Of a stretch of DNA of 64,000 nucleotides, positions 1 to 11,042 are shown piece after piece. The DNA is taken from NCBI GenBank assembly GCA_008360955.1, contig LUCM01011805.1, forward strand, positions 140,960-204,959, written 5' to 3'. Source of the stretch: Fasciolopsis buskii (lineage: Eukaryota; Platyhelminthes; Trematoda; Plagiorchiida; Fasciolidae). The translations under genes and the position numbers were made by a program. The notes under the pieces are model-generated. The model did not search any database, was not told the DNA's origin, and saw only the letters and a program-made list of their open reading frames with translations. How positions within the stretch are numbered: position 1 is the stretch's first letter; each line of letters opens with the position of its first letter.

Positions 1-153
1 ATCTAAAAGCTGTCCTTTCAAAAAACCTTGAATCGGCAACCGACTACCAATTTCACGGGTGCATCTCACAGAGCATAAGTAATGTGAAAAACATTGCACT
101 GATCGCAATCAGCAAAAATGATTCATTGGGTTCGCTTTAACGTCCGACATTAC

Positions 154-701
154 TGCTTGATTTATGAGCGTCGACTTGCCTGTAGATATCTTGCAACAAC
201 TGTGTCCATGTCCACACAGAGTTACGACTGAAAGCATCACCCAGAGCTTCCTGTGGCCACGTGACCAATACCCCAGTGAGCAGGGCCACTAGACCACTAG
301 GCATATCAGTCAACCATGAGCGCACATTCCACAAAACTTCAATAGCGACAGGGGACGGTCTACAGACAGGTGATGTGCTCCCGCAGTTCAAATCTGCAGA
401 TGCAACAGTAGATACTGATGGCACCATGGTACCAGTGGGTGACGTAACAAGACCTGCGGATCCAGCTAATGTGCAAGACGTGAGGGCACCCAAATGGAGA
501 TCCGGAAGGTGTGGATAAGTTTTACTGTGTCGTGCAGCTCGACTGCTGGCTGATGCGGCCGCACTATAGGATGTCCAACACTGAATGTTCGAACTTGTGG
601 ACAACTCGGGGTCGAGAGTTTGCAGGAGCACGGCACATTCAGCTTCCATCACAGCCTGCTTGGCTTCGGAAGGGAGTTCGGAGAATCGGTGTATGGGGAA
701 A
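154..701 (-). CDS. PIK3C2: PI3K helical (PIK) domain start exon with Ser/Thr-rich insertion
   Basis: The exon opens at a clean acceptor (TTTTCTCCTCTAG before base 701) and reads FPIHRFSELPSEAKQAVMEA, a helix-rich start. About 85 residues rich in Ser, Thr, Ala and Gly follow, then the conserved helical-domain signature: EVLWNVRSWLTDMPSGLVAL, a W-containing stretch, then TQLLQDIYRQVDAHK. In class II PI3Ks this matches the segment LW-x-x-R, P-x-x-L-x-x-LL, W, L-x-x-x-Y-x-x-L upstream of the kinase domain, where the helical domain packs against C2 and kinase. The insertion has no counterpart in the vertebrate protein as I remember it. The 3' end is uncertain: GTAATG after base 154 gives the longest product, and a GC-type donor some 30 bases earlier in the exon is possible. 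It begins in phase 2, matching the exon ending at 2162. Confidence 0.7.
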
Positions 702-2161
702 CTAGAGGAGAAAACAATGATGTAACAGATTCGTGAGATAAACCAAATTTGAAAAGGTTGATGACATTGGCGGTATTACTTTGCAATAAAAATGAACCAA
801 CCATCTCACCATGAGATATACTGACAAAGGTAAACCAGGATGACTAGTTATTCGCCATAGAACGCTTTCTATAAATATGCAAACATGAAAATTGACGTTT
901 GTTGCGGCCACCTAAAAGCCTCAGCTTTGAAATACCAACATCAGAACAACCTCGATCAGTGTCTAAAGTCTGAATTAGTTACATAGCCATTTCGTGATTT
1001 CGGCTGAGTTGCAGGTGGTCAATCCCTAAACAGGGTAACCATTGCACAACTAGCAAAGGTATAACGCAACCAGAAAAATATGACGTAAATTTCATGGGAT
1101 CGATTGGATTCGTAGTTTTTGTATTCTGTTTTTACTTCCTTTTTTAATGACATGATATTGCACATCATTTTTCAGGAAGGGAGCTGAGGCCAACAGAGAA
1201 CTGCAGTGGGAGAATCCGAGCCGGCAACAATCCCGTCCGAACGCCATGATTTTATTCGCTTGACCAACACTGATCACGAAGATTAAGTTTTGTGCTTTCT
1301 GGACGGCACTCGAAAACCAAGGATGGTTTCAGAAATAACCACCGTACATTCATGTCCACTCGGAACATCCGGCTGACATCTTCCTACGTCAACTCGCCAT
1401 GCTGACGAATGTAATTAGGATGACGTAGTTTAATTTATTACACCTAACTGGATGTGTTAGAACATCCGGTCCTAACGGCACGTCTTTCACATCTTTCAAT
1501 TATACCAAATTAGTTCTGTCACTGTATCCGTCGTCAATGCTTGTACACTTAGTAGTACCCAGTCATCTAATTTGTTCGTTTAACCTAAGAATAATTAGCG
1601 ACTGAAGAATATCAATGAACAAAAATGTTATCACCAGTTTTCAGCTTTGAATTCTTCCCGCAGCGAATCCCATTAAAAAGCAACTGATCGACAATCTGTT
1701 GTACCACACAATACTTTGGCGGTAATTAATGCCAAATTCACTCGGCTATAATCCTCCCATAAATGCGGCTACTTGTGGTCGCAGACAATTCCATTCCCGA
1801 AGAAACACTTTCTACTTGTTTAATTTGATTTCTGCACATGTTTGTGCAATAAAAATTGACGGAAAGATTTGCCTAAACCTTTTATTTCATTTAAAATAAT
1901 TCTCACAATCGGGTGCAACAAAATGATAACACGGATGACTGTATTCATTTTTTAAGCCGCCCCTCGAATCACCGCCAATTATCTCACGCACAAGCTGGTA
2001 ATCACCTAAATCACCTGGGGATTGTCATCCGAATTTCACGGTCAGCTTGAGCGTGACAAACACACTATTTTACAACCAATCCATTCTAATGCATCTTCTG
2101 TTTTTTTAACACCGATACGTATGCGAGCTTGCATGGAAATCCTGCAAAACGGCTAGAGCAC
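702..2161 (-). other. PIK3C2: Intron with a SINE copy
   Basis: This is non-coding between the helical exon and the last C2 exon. It holds the most decayed copy of the shared tRNA-type SINE (about 1119-1270). I see no other supported feature. Confidence 0.5.
1119..1270 (-). repeat. Decayed tRNA-derived SINE, family A copy
   Basis: It aligns by eye with the copies at 21.7, 32.5 and 38.5 kb. Shared parts are the TTTTACTTCCTTT..TAATGA block, CATTTTTCAGGAAGGGAG, the GCC..CAGAGA block and CCCGTCCGAACGCCA. The B-box region is degraded (GAATCCGAG), and the AATAAA found in the other tails is lost (TTTTTTAAT on the plus strand). It reads 5' to 3' on the minus strand, the same orientation as the host gene. 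Confidence 0.6.
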
Positions 2162-2235
2162 ATGGGAAAACAGTGGCCGTTGAAATCTTGAATTTCCATC
2201 CGAATGCATTCAGGTGCGGATGACCAGAAAAGAAG
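2162..2235 (-). CDS. PIK3C2: PI3K-type C2 domain, last strand exon
   Basis: A 74-base exon begins after the acceptor TTTGTTCAG in phase 0, matching the strong phase-0 donor of the exon at 3290-3459. It reads LLFWSSAPECIRMEIQDFNG and then HCFP. The part CIRMEIQDFNGHCFP lines up with the final C2 strand of class II PI3Ks (R-I-V-L-Q-V-D-F-P). The frame stays open to about 2086, so the 3' boundary is not fixed. A donor GTGCTC at 2161 is weak but is the only nearby choice whose phase (2) fits the next exon at 701. The alternative GTATCG near 2115 ends in phase 0 and would break the frame. Confidence 0.55.
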
Positions 2236-3289
2236 CTGAACAAATAGTTCGTTAGCTTTCCGTGCTTGCCCATAATCACGAACAGAATCGTTAAACCTAG
2301 ACCGAAGTGGATTTTGGATCCGTTGTACAAACGGCGAGATCCTATAATACAAAGATTAATTACAGTGGCCGTACCTGATGTTTGGTGGCGTGCCTGAATT
2401 AGTGATTAAAAGATCACACTGTACTTCCATTGAATGTAAGTGGAAAGCCGATTATGTGAGTCTTACATTTGCCACATACCCCACCGTATTTTTGCATCCT
2501 TTTAGGGACTAAATCGTTGAGTGGTTTGGAACAGAATGAAAAGATTAGTCGAAAAAGCAAAATTATTTCTTCCGTTTTAGTGTGCGTATTCTTAGGAACT
2601 GAAACACTGTGAACTTGAAAGCTCATTGCTCACCGCTTGGTGGAAATTTGGAGGGTGTTTATCTTCGGATATTCGATTTCGAAGGGATATTCCGGAAAGG
2701 TTAACTGAAATGAAGAAAAGGAAGGAAACTGCAAGAGTTCGATAATTGCTTGCTTAAAACCTATCGGGACAATCAGTCTCGTAAATAAAATAAGTAAATT
2801 CCAGTATCAAATGTGTGCAGATAAGAAATTACATGACATATTCGGACAATCAGCCTGGAGGAAAGAAATACGGCCATAGATTCACAAAAGATCTCTTTAT
2901 GCTGCTTTCCAGATTATCTCGCTAACTTCGTTAAAAACCTTTTAACCAACGATATTGACCTTTGGAGCATGGGAAACGTAGTTCGTCAAAGATTAGGTCA
3001 AGACAAAATCTGTCAAACTCGATGGGAGCGCGAGACATCGGTCCATTCAAACAGTTTTCCTACCAGAGGGTTGAACAGAATTTTCAGCAGTCACCTTGAG
3101 GTTCTCTAACATTTATCCCGAACTGAAATTAAACCAAAAAAAACGAACAACATCCATCCTTGATAAGGTAGAAAACAGAAAACAGGCATTGCCCAATCGG
3201 AAATTTGACAGAAATCGTTGGAACTGTTAACTTTCGATGAAACCAATAGCGCACAGATGGACAACGATATTAGTACTTGTCTAGCTCAC
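2236..3289 (-). other. PIK3C2: Intron
   Basis: No repeat, RNA gene or coding segment recognised between the two C2 exons. Confidence 0.4.
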
Positions 3290-3459
3290 CTGGATAACTG
3301 GACATGTGGGAGATCGATTAGCCAGAGAGAAGGTTGAACGAAACCCCGGTGCTGAACCAGTATTGGGTGGCCACAGACCAGCCACTATTGTGTTCTGTTT
3401 TAGCAGACCATTGGCTTGAAAAATTGGAATGTTCACCCAGCCGATCAGAGTTCTTTCGG
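3290..3459 (-). CDS. PIK3C2: PI3K-type C2 domain core exon
   Basis: This is the clearest C2 exon. It reads ERTLIGWVNIPIFQANGLLK, then QNTIVAGLWPPNTGSAPG. That is the PI3K C2 signature, L-G-W/K-V-x-x-x-L/I-F-x-x-x-G-x-L-x-x-G..L-W-P..P, seen in all PI3K classes. The C2 domain helps position the kinase at the membrane. The 3' end has a textbook donor (ATCCAG then GTGAGC) in phase 0. The 5' end is set at TACGTAG before base 3459, giving two bases of a split codon, which matches the phase-1 ends of the two preceding exons. The polypyrimidine tract is poor and an acceptor six bases inside is possible. Confidence 0.8.
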
Positions 3460-6400
3460 CTACGTATTTTATTGGAAACAATGTGGAGAAGAAAGCAATG
3501 AGTATTACTACGAGAAACAGAAGTCAGTAGTCCTACACGGTTGGGACTGAAATTTGGTTCACTTCATGATTCATCAGGACGCTATCCGGGCTTTTGAAAT
3601 GTTCATCACAGAAAAGTTTGTATAAAATTACTTTTGTGCGACTGCTAATCAAACGATATCCGTGTCTACCTCCGTTTGTTTGAGAAAAACAGACAGGGGC
3701 CACACATATGAGAACAAACGAAGATCCCCCCAACCGGGTGGCTACAATGCATAAAAATCACGAAACTTCAATAACACTTTTCAAATGTACAAACAGTGAC
3801 AGAGAATATGCAAAAAACAGCATAGCCACAGTTAAGCAAGTAGCATAATATCATAGAAGTTAAACTACACAGTATTGCAATGGAAGGAAAAAACTAGAAA
3901 AGGAATAAATTCATGCATGCGACTAAGATTTAATTTGGAATTCATAATGGACATAATCAAAGCAATCAATGTGGTCATGAGCAACTTGATGGTTCGGCGT
4001 GAAAGGTAAAGTAACTAGTGATCACTCGAATTCCCATTGCAGGGCCTAGCAACTGGTGAGAGAGTACGAACTCCTATCGAACGGTCTGCAACTTAATCGG
4101 TTGATGTTCATAAGCACGTTGGAACAGACCGCTGTTCATGCGGCTTATGCATACAGTCTCAAAAGAACAAAACTGGATCAGAAGCATGAACTATAACTCC
4201 CTCTCACTACTCACTATTCAAACAACGTTGTTTGATCCATCCTTCGTTCTTTGAACTCTCACAAACTAAGGTACAACCCAGAAACCCAAGCGCCTACATT
4301 AGCAGGGTTCAACGATCGTGGAATAGATATGGTTTTTAAACAATTTCAAAGTTCTTAGCAGCCTATGAACCTCACCTTCGGCCAGTTCCGGGCAACCTTT
4401 CTTGTAAGCGAACAAGGTCAACGATAGCATCGTTTCCCGAGGTAGAGAATTGATGGAAAATCCTGTGGAAGACGACGTTTGTAATCAAACTGAACGGTCA
4501 GTGAAAGAGTAGAAATCCATCGCGGAATATTCCATTATTGCATCAAAATCATGAGAAAGAATGTCACAGTTGGTGAGCTAATTAAAAACGGAACAGGAAT
4601 TATCAATAAAAATCTAGGTAGCAGTCATGCTAAAAAATTGGTTGAGCAGTGCCTTACAGAACAAAACTCCGCTTGGCACCCGAATGAAAAAAGATCACTT
4701 CAACGTTTTCATTCAGGGTGAGCAAACTTGTTGTCTTAATCGTCGAAAGTCATCCTTGGATTAAGACTCCGCAGTGAAACACCTACTCGCATCCTCTCGG
4801 ATAGACAGCCAACCAAGCATTGACGTTTGCTGCCAACACTTTAGTAAACAATTCTCCTATTTGATAATAATTAGCGCGGATGCAAACATTCCGTGATAGG
4901 TTTTGACAAAGCCACGTCTAAATTACTCGTCACGGCTGTGCACTCAACCATAGACTCCAACTGATGCACATGAGGAACTTATGAAAGGCACGTACCTATT
5001 CATTCAGCGTAGTCACTCCGGAAAACTTGGACTCTATTAATCCATGGTTCACACACGAGTATCGTGGATGAAGCGTACGTCATGGCTGTTGGGGTCACGG
5101 TACGAGGGGATTAGATGACGGACAACCATGACCCCACAACGAGCCGGACAACAGCGGATTGCCCACTAGAGCTACCCTTAGGTGTGGTATTCGTTCATCT
5201 GACCATTTTGAGGTGGTAAATGCTTAATTCACTAGACCACCGGTCACAAATTTCTGCAACCGCGGATTATATCTGTCTGAATGATATAGGGTCCTTGATC
5301 TACTGTAGAGTACTAATTTTCGAGTGCATTTAGACTGATAAATCGGGAATCAAAATGGAAGTAGTAAATTGCTAACGTTATCTTTCATCAAAAGCTGACC
5401 CACTATGGCCGTGCCATGAGGACCATGTGAGAAAAGAAAACGATGCTTTATACTCTTCTACTGTTCACATCAATATCTTATGAAAACGGCTCGCAGCTAA
5501 CAATCCCCTCTAACCAATCTGGTCAGTAATCACTTTATGAATAAAAAATTCATAATGCATTCCTGAGAAATAACTATTATAAACACTTTTGAAATCAGAT
5601 GATTTGTGGGGCATAAAAAAGGGTTCACGGAGAAATTCTCATCCAACGTAGAAACAGTGGAGGCAACACGACAACAACCCCTTTTCCATTATTCGCCTTT
5701 TAATGAGACCTAAGCAAATTCAGTTACGGGGTTATTGTGCCACTATTTGTGGGACATTTGCTGTCTTTCGATTGCAAACCAACTATTCCTAGGATAGCTC
5801 TACTTCCATATTATTAAAAACTGTCTGATGGATAGGCTAGATTTAAGCTGGTCTCTAGAATCTGTTTTGACTGACAAGCAGTATGCCAGCTTTATGAAAC
5901 TTGCTCAGTCAGGTACAGAGTGGACAAGCACACAAAGAAAGTGGGTCCCCTCAATCGCAGTCGTTTGTCACGGAACTACGTGAACTTATCGGACAGGTGT
6001 GAATGGATTAGGATAACTCAGACCGTTTGAAAATAAATGAGTTGCATACGAGAATCTTGATCATTACGGTTCAGTTCTTACAAACATAAAAATCGCACAG
6101 CTAGTCTCTGGCTTTTACTAGTAGCAACCCTCATCGATTCAGAGAAGAAGTGAGCCAGAAACAATGAATGATCAACTACAAAGTAATACGATGAAGAGCA
6201 ATGTGGAAAGTGAGATAATTCGAAAGAAGGAACGCCGCTGACTGCGAAAATCAGCCATATCACGTATCTTCACCAAATATCTGTTGAGCCATGAGGTGAG
6301 CCTACGAGCTGGTTCCAAAACTGCAAAAGCTGTTTGATACTGTAACAAAGGTCATGTGACAGTCAGGAGAGATCAGGTCTAGAAACAGGACAGTCCAACA

Positions 6401-8469
6401 AACAGGTCGACATTCGGGCGAATGACGTCCGGTCAGACGGAAAAGTGGAAGCCCATGGGTAAAGTGAAGAGCCAACCCTTCGGCCTAGCTGTGGAACAAA
6501 GAAAAGACAGTCTACTTTTCGCGATACATTCACAGGCGAACAAGGGCGGTGTTCGAGGCAAAGGTCGAAGAGGAAACAATTTGCTCGAGAGACGGAGTAC
6601 ATTTGTGCAGTGAGCTTTATCCGGTGTATGTCTATATAAACGTTTTTACTATGACGAATAAAAATACGGGTGTTGAACGGCCAGAGGCCATATGATCATT
6701 CCCACTTAGTTAGATGGGTTGGGATTGAACTAGAATTGGGACGACCAGCTGAAAGCCTAATAGTTAGCGACCGTGACAAACGAGATTATAAAACAGAGTG
6801 GAATCTTCTGAATCCCATTCTCGCATACCAGCCGAGTCCGCATTGTCATGCTACCGACTGATCACCTCAAACAAACTTCCTTGGGTGTGTACAACTCATG
6901 ACCTTCTTGATGTATTTAGATTCGGTGCCCCTTGTGAAGATTGAACCCCAGGGCCCAGCGCCTTACGCGCAACCTATGAGTTTTGAGATTTTCTCAACAT
7001 ATTGTACAAATATTGCAATGAGAAGTGTTCAAAGTCTGAAAGTTTTTGAACGTGTTCTGTCCTCAACGCTCAATTTTTCTGAGCCACATAGCATGGCCCA
7101 CATGGTTGCCGCTGTGCAGGCATGAGTCCTGATCAATAATCAGATGACACGTTATTATCACAGATGCCTCAAGTTGGCAAATGCCAGTCGAGAAACGATA
7201 CTTCATTCAATATACGATTACCTGGTGAGGGAAAGCTGCCTATCTAATTCAACGAAATTTTCTTCGAAGAAGAGGATTCGGTTTTGAGCCAATCCAGAAC
7301 CACAGCAGCATGTTCTACTCTAGAGGTGGAAAATGTATCTCAAATACAGCTATGTCGTCACCCAGACGATGCAGAAATCCATACAAGTTACTCGTGTCTT
7401 CACCTAGACCCGTATCACAGTCTGCATACTTCTAACTAGACAATATGCTGTCTGAGCTAGCATTAATGCAATTGTTCTCACATTAACAATCATTTTAACT
7501 AAAGTTTAAAAGTAACGCTGAAAGAGTGCGACCCTGAGCAACACCACTTCTTGTGGTGAACTCTGGTGAAATGATCCTTGTGCAAACGCTCGGGTTTGAC
7601 TGGTTCCGTGCAACGGATGGGAATGAGAACTGAATTCTTTGGTATGCCGTTCAGTGACAGGCCACGCCACAGAACTGCATGATCGACCAGGTCAGATTGT
7701 GTTTTCAGATCAAAACAAACAGAAAGTGTGGATCAACGGAAGTTGCGCGTTTGTAATAAGATCTACCGCAGAGAAAATATGTGATCATGGGTGGATATAA
7801 ATGGTCTTTTCCCGTACCTTTGTTGTGAGTTGATCATGGGTATGCTATTTCTAGGAGAGATGTGGTATATTGAGGCATTAAACTGAAGAAAAATCGTGTG
7901 CCTTTCTGTGGCATTTTTTTAAACATGTTCGTTACTGAAAATTGGGCATTGTGCTAACTATTTATGACCAGTTTTCGGTTACTCGATCCTCAAGGAAGTA
8001 ACCAATTTGATAACTGTACTTACCTCTTGAACACAAACGATCAACTAAGCAATCTATTTGTCCTAGTCTTTGGCAAAATTTGGATTTACGGTTATTAAAC
8101 AAAAGATAGAGAAATGAAATCCAGTAGTGTTTCCAGATCATAGTGAGATGAAGACATTGCCTTATTCAAAGAATATAACCTGGCAATGCTAAACCGACCA
8201 CTTCTGTAAGGTAAAAGTGGTCATTTTACTCTGAGTAGATATTGCAGTCTAACTGTGAAAAATCATGGTTTATAACTCTTTTCCATGATACTAACAGTCC
8301 AGGCTGATTTGTAAGTTTCTGATAAAACTACATCACTATTGTCATTTTGCTTAAAAGTCCTGTTGTGGAACCTTGAAGTAAAGGCGTTTTTCGTATAAAC
8401 TTGACTAACATCAAATTCCGAAAACTATTTACATCAGTACAGAAAATCATATTTCAAAGGTTTAGTGAC
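3460..8469 (-). other. PIK3C2: Long intron, mostly unrecognised
   Basis: About 5 kb contains no recognised exon. Near 5088-5142 an imperfect inverted repeat (GTTGGGGTCA against TGACCCCACAAC) could form a hairpin. A tRNA-like SINE copy lies at about 6905-7000. The rest shows no structure I can name. Confidence 0.4.
6905..7000 (-). repeat. SINE-like repeat, family C copy
   Basis: The block GATTGAACCCCAGGGCCCAG, then CGCCTTACGCGCAACCTATG, recurs at about 21510-21600 as ATTGAACCCTAAGACTCAG, then TGCCTTACGTTTAACCTATG. The shared core is about 60 bases with scattered differences. On the minus strand the motif GGGGTTCAAT resembles a pol III B box, so a tRNA-derived element is likely. Only two copies are seen, so element ends are unknown. 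Confidence 0.5.
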
Positions 8470-8520
8470 TGACTTCCACTCTAGAGAAAACTATACACAA
8501 AATGACTTTCAGGGACGTCA
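8470..8520 (-). CDS. PIK3C2: PI3K-type C2 domain micro-exon
   Basis: A 51-base exon begins after a good acceptor (TACATTTTCACCCAG). Together with the split codon from the previous exon it reads VTSLKVILCIVFSRVEV. This continues QWFKFP from the exon at 9257 into the C2 strand that in class II PI3Ks reads roughly F-P-x-x-I-x-x-L-P-x-E-S-V-L-x-L-x-L-F-G. It begins with two bases and ends with one, so it fits both neighbours (phase 1 before, phase 1 after). The 3' donor GTCACT is weak; GAA-GTCAGT five bases earlier in the exon looks better but is out of phase. Confidence 0.5.
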
Positions 8521-9256
8521 CTGGGTGAAAATGTAATAGATTTCCACAGGAGATTTTTGACTCTTCAAACCGCAACATGTTTAATTTCAATAAAAATGCG
8601 TGTCTAAGCAACGACATGTGTTGGGAAAAAGTAGATTCGAAGTGCACATTTGTAATGGATCATATCGAAACGACAACAGTCTTCTTTAGCCGATGACGTT
8701 TTAGTGATGTGAGTGGTATTGTCCCATTCTTTGATGAACTTTGAACTGAGAAGAACGGTATCAGCTTCACTCATTCGTGTAATCTAAAATGGGTTCCATA
8801 TTAGGAACAACGCATTTCCGAAGAGGTTACGAACGGATTTAACGCTGAATTGCTCCTATCCAGAGAGAATGGTTGATTGTAATAAACGTTTTTCATTTCC
8901 TTACCCGGGCTTTAATAGTAAACCCCGGAACTTTCAGTCCGAATCACACCGGAACGAGAAACCAATTGGCCCATATCCCTGAAACAACTAGAAACAATCC
9001 AAACAAGGACGGATGTAAAGCATTTTTTCAGAGCATTTACTCGCGTTCGAAAAAAGATCTTAACGAGTGGCATTCAGGCTGCAACCTATTATAACAGTTA
9101 TCACGGAAGCAAACTTTGGTAACAGTTTACTACAGGTTAGTGGGGTTCAGGCGTCAGAAATGAATCAGACGAGTGCGCCCAAGTCCTTCACATCTTTGAG
9201 AGTGAGGGGAAGTAGCAACCAAAAAGAGGCAACTTCTCCAAAATGCATGAACCAAC
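8521..9256 (-). other. PIK3C2: Intron
   Basis: No feature recognised in this interval. Confidence 0.4.
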
Positions 9257-9501
9257 CTGGAAATTTAAACCATTGATCGAACTGCAGCACTTTGGGAAAT
9301 CCGGAAATTATGGTTTGTGTGCGACCTGCGTCACTGTAGAATGTGTCTCGAGTAGACTGAAATGACGTTGACGGCGAGCGGGATAGAAGCGAATGATTGT
9401 TCGGTTCCGTGCTGTACGTGGATGTATCTTGTGGCCAGATCCGGCCAAGTGGATGACCAGCATACGTCAAGCTCAGGCGAACGTAAAATCGGCTATCTAT
9501 G
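9257..9501 (-). CDS. PIK3C2: PI3K-type C2 domain exon
   Basis: The exon opens after ATCACAATCTAG and reads IDSRFYVRLSLTYAGHPLGR, which matches the C2 strand 'x-Y-Y-L-x-C-x-L-x-x-x-G-x-x-L' of class II PI3Ks. Some 45 polar, Ser/Thr-rich residues follow, a longer loop than in vertebrates. It then ends in PKVLQFDQWFKFP, the conserved 'W-x-x-x-I-x-F-P'-type strand. The donor CCAG-GTTGGT closes it in phase 1. It starts with one base, which joins the phase-2 end of the exon at 10051 to make KSN-IDSR. The open frame continues past both ends, so boundaries rest on splice motifs and phase. Confidence 0.75.
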
Positions 9502-10050
9502 CTAGATTGTGATAAAATGAATGGGTGAGGTGGAAGGATTGTGTTCATAATTCAATTCCTCGATTAACGGTTGGCATTTCCACGTGTAGAGAAACTACAT
9601 CAACCAAGATAATCAGTTTGGAGAATCGATTTCCCTGAACTGTTGCTGTAATTCAGCAGAAAAATCACCTGAGCAATTCCGAAGATATACCTAGAGTATT
9701 TCAGTTTAGAACTCGATTCTCTTTGCAAATAATGTGCATGAACCTGAAAAAGCGCTATGGATAAAGATGTACTGTAGACAAGAGAAAATGAGTCTTTACA
9801 ACTAGCACAGTTACACGAATTCAGAATGGACTGCACAAGACAATTTCGTATTCATGAACTAGTCTGTGAATGCTCATTTGACGCGCGAGTGATGTTAGCC
9901 TTTTGAACAATTGACTGTCTTACCAAAGTCAATAGAAGATCAAGAGTGGTCGATATCAGTTACTCCTAGCTAACTGCATGCAATCAAACATCCATGAAGA
10001 GAGAATCGAAACAATAACGTGTGATCAGTGCCAATCGCGTCTACACCTAC
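9502..10050 (-). other. PIK3C2: Intron
   Basis: No feature recognised in this interval. Confidence 0.4.
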
Positions 10051-10250
10051 TTGCTCTTCACTGTCGAACCCCCATCAGGAGAAGGCGAACCAGGCACCCC
10101 CATCATTGCCGGTGATGTGCTTCGACTTCGAGGAACACTGGAAGTGGAAGATGCAGTTGTACCCTGAGAAAAACGTGGTGCTCGGTGCACAGCTATGAGG
10201 CCGACAACGAATGGATCTACACAATCCACAGAGCTGCGTGTTTCTTTACG
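10051..10250 (-). CDS. PIK3C2: Exon leading into the PI3K C2 domain
   Basis: It reads RKETRSSVDCVDPFVVGLIA, then VHRAPRFS, then a Ser/Pro/Gly-rich tail ending STVKS. VVGLIAVHRAPRFS corresponds to the first C2 strand of class II PI3Ks (L-Q-F-T-I-x-A-x-x-G-I). The Ser-rich tail is a loop before the strand at 9501. The donor AGCAA-GTAGGT is good and ends in phase 2, matching the next exon. The acceptor is a choice: CCACCCGTTTAG before 10270 looks stronger but leaves two leading bases, incompatible with the phase-0 end at 13616. CCTCAAAG before 10250 is in phase. The stronger site would imply an unseen small exon between 13.6 and 10.3 kb. Confidence 0.6.
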
Positions 10251-11003
10251 CTTTGAGGTACCGGCCATTTCTAAACGGGTGGAGAACAGAAAGACGGAAG
10301 TGTTAATAGATCCACACTAGTCTGCAAGATAACTAATTGTTACTTGTATCACACAAGTTACCGCATGAATCATAGTATATCCTGACACTAGACATTTTTG
10401 CGCTTACTGTGCTCCATAGTATCAACAAATCGATAAGAGAAAATCCAAGGGATGGCGACATTAGTTGACTAGTTCCCTCATCCTCTTAATCATCACCGGG
10501 GTCAAATAACTTCGTTTCCAGTGAAATGCTAAAGTAACTTTTCTTGATAGCCGCAATTGCGGCCAAGCAGTCTGCCGACCAATGAAACCATCAAATTACC
10601 GTTAAACTTGATGCACCACTGTGGTGATGCGAGCTAATATTTTTGTCGCGGTGGTAATCTGATTTCCAGTTTTGCTTTTCAAACACTGTTGGGACTATCA
10701 TCAAGGGACAAAACTGATGACGCTTTCAGTTTATGTACTTTCAAAGTAGGTTTTAACGAGGAAAATCGTTAACTATTCACGCGCACTTCTGTTCTAATGT
10801 CTACTCGAGAAAGTGACACCAAATGGCAGAAAACAAGGCAATGTCCTTAGGTGTGCAAGATGTCAGTCATTACCGGCATACGAAATGGTTTTGATGGCTA
10901 GTCACGTGCGGAGCCGTACGTTATCATGCAATCAAGCCGTTAGGACCTGAGATAACAGGGGAATGCACTACATCGTGAACCGCGTGACAATCAAAGAGCG
11001 AGC

Positions 11004-11042
11004 GTGTGTGTGTGTGTGTGCGTGAGAGAGAGAGAGAGAGAG
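11004..11042. repeat. GT then GA microsatellite
   Basis: About eight GT units are followed after CGT by about nine GA units. A second, shorter GT-rich run sits at 11374-11396. Confidence 0.9.
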
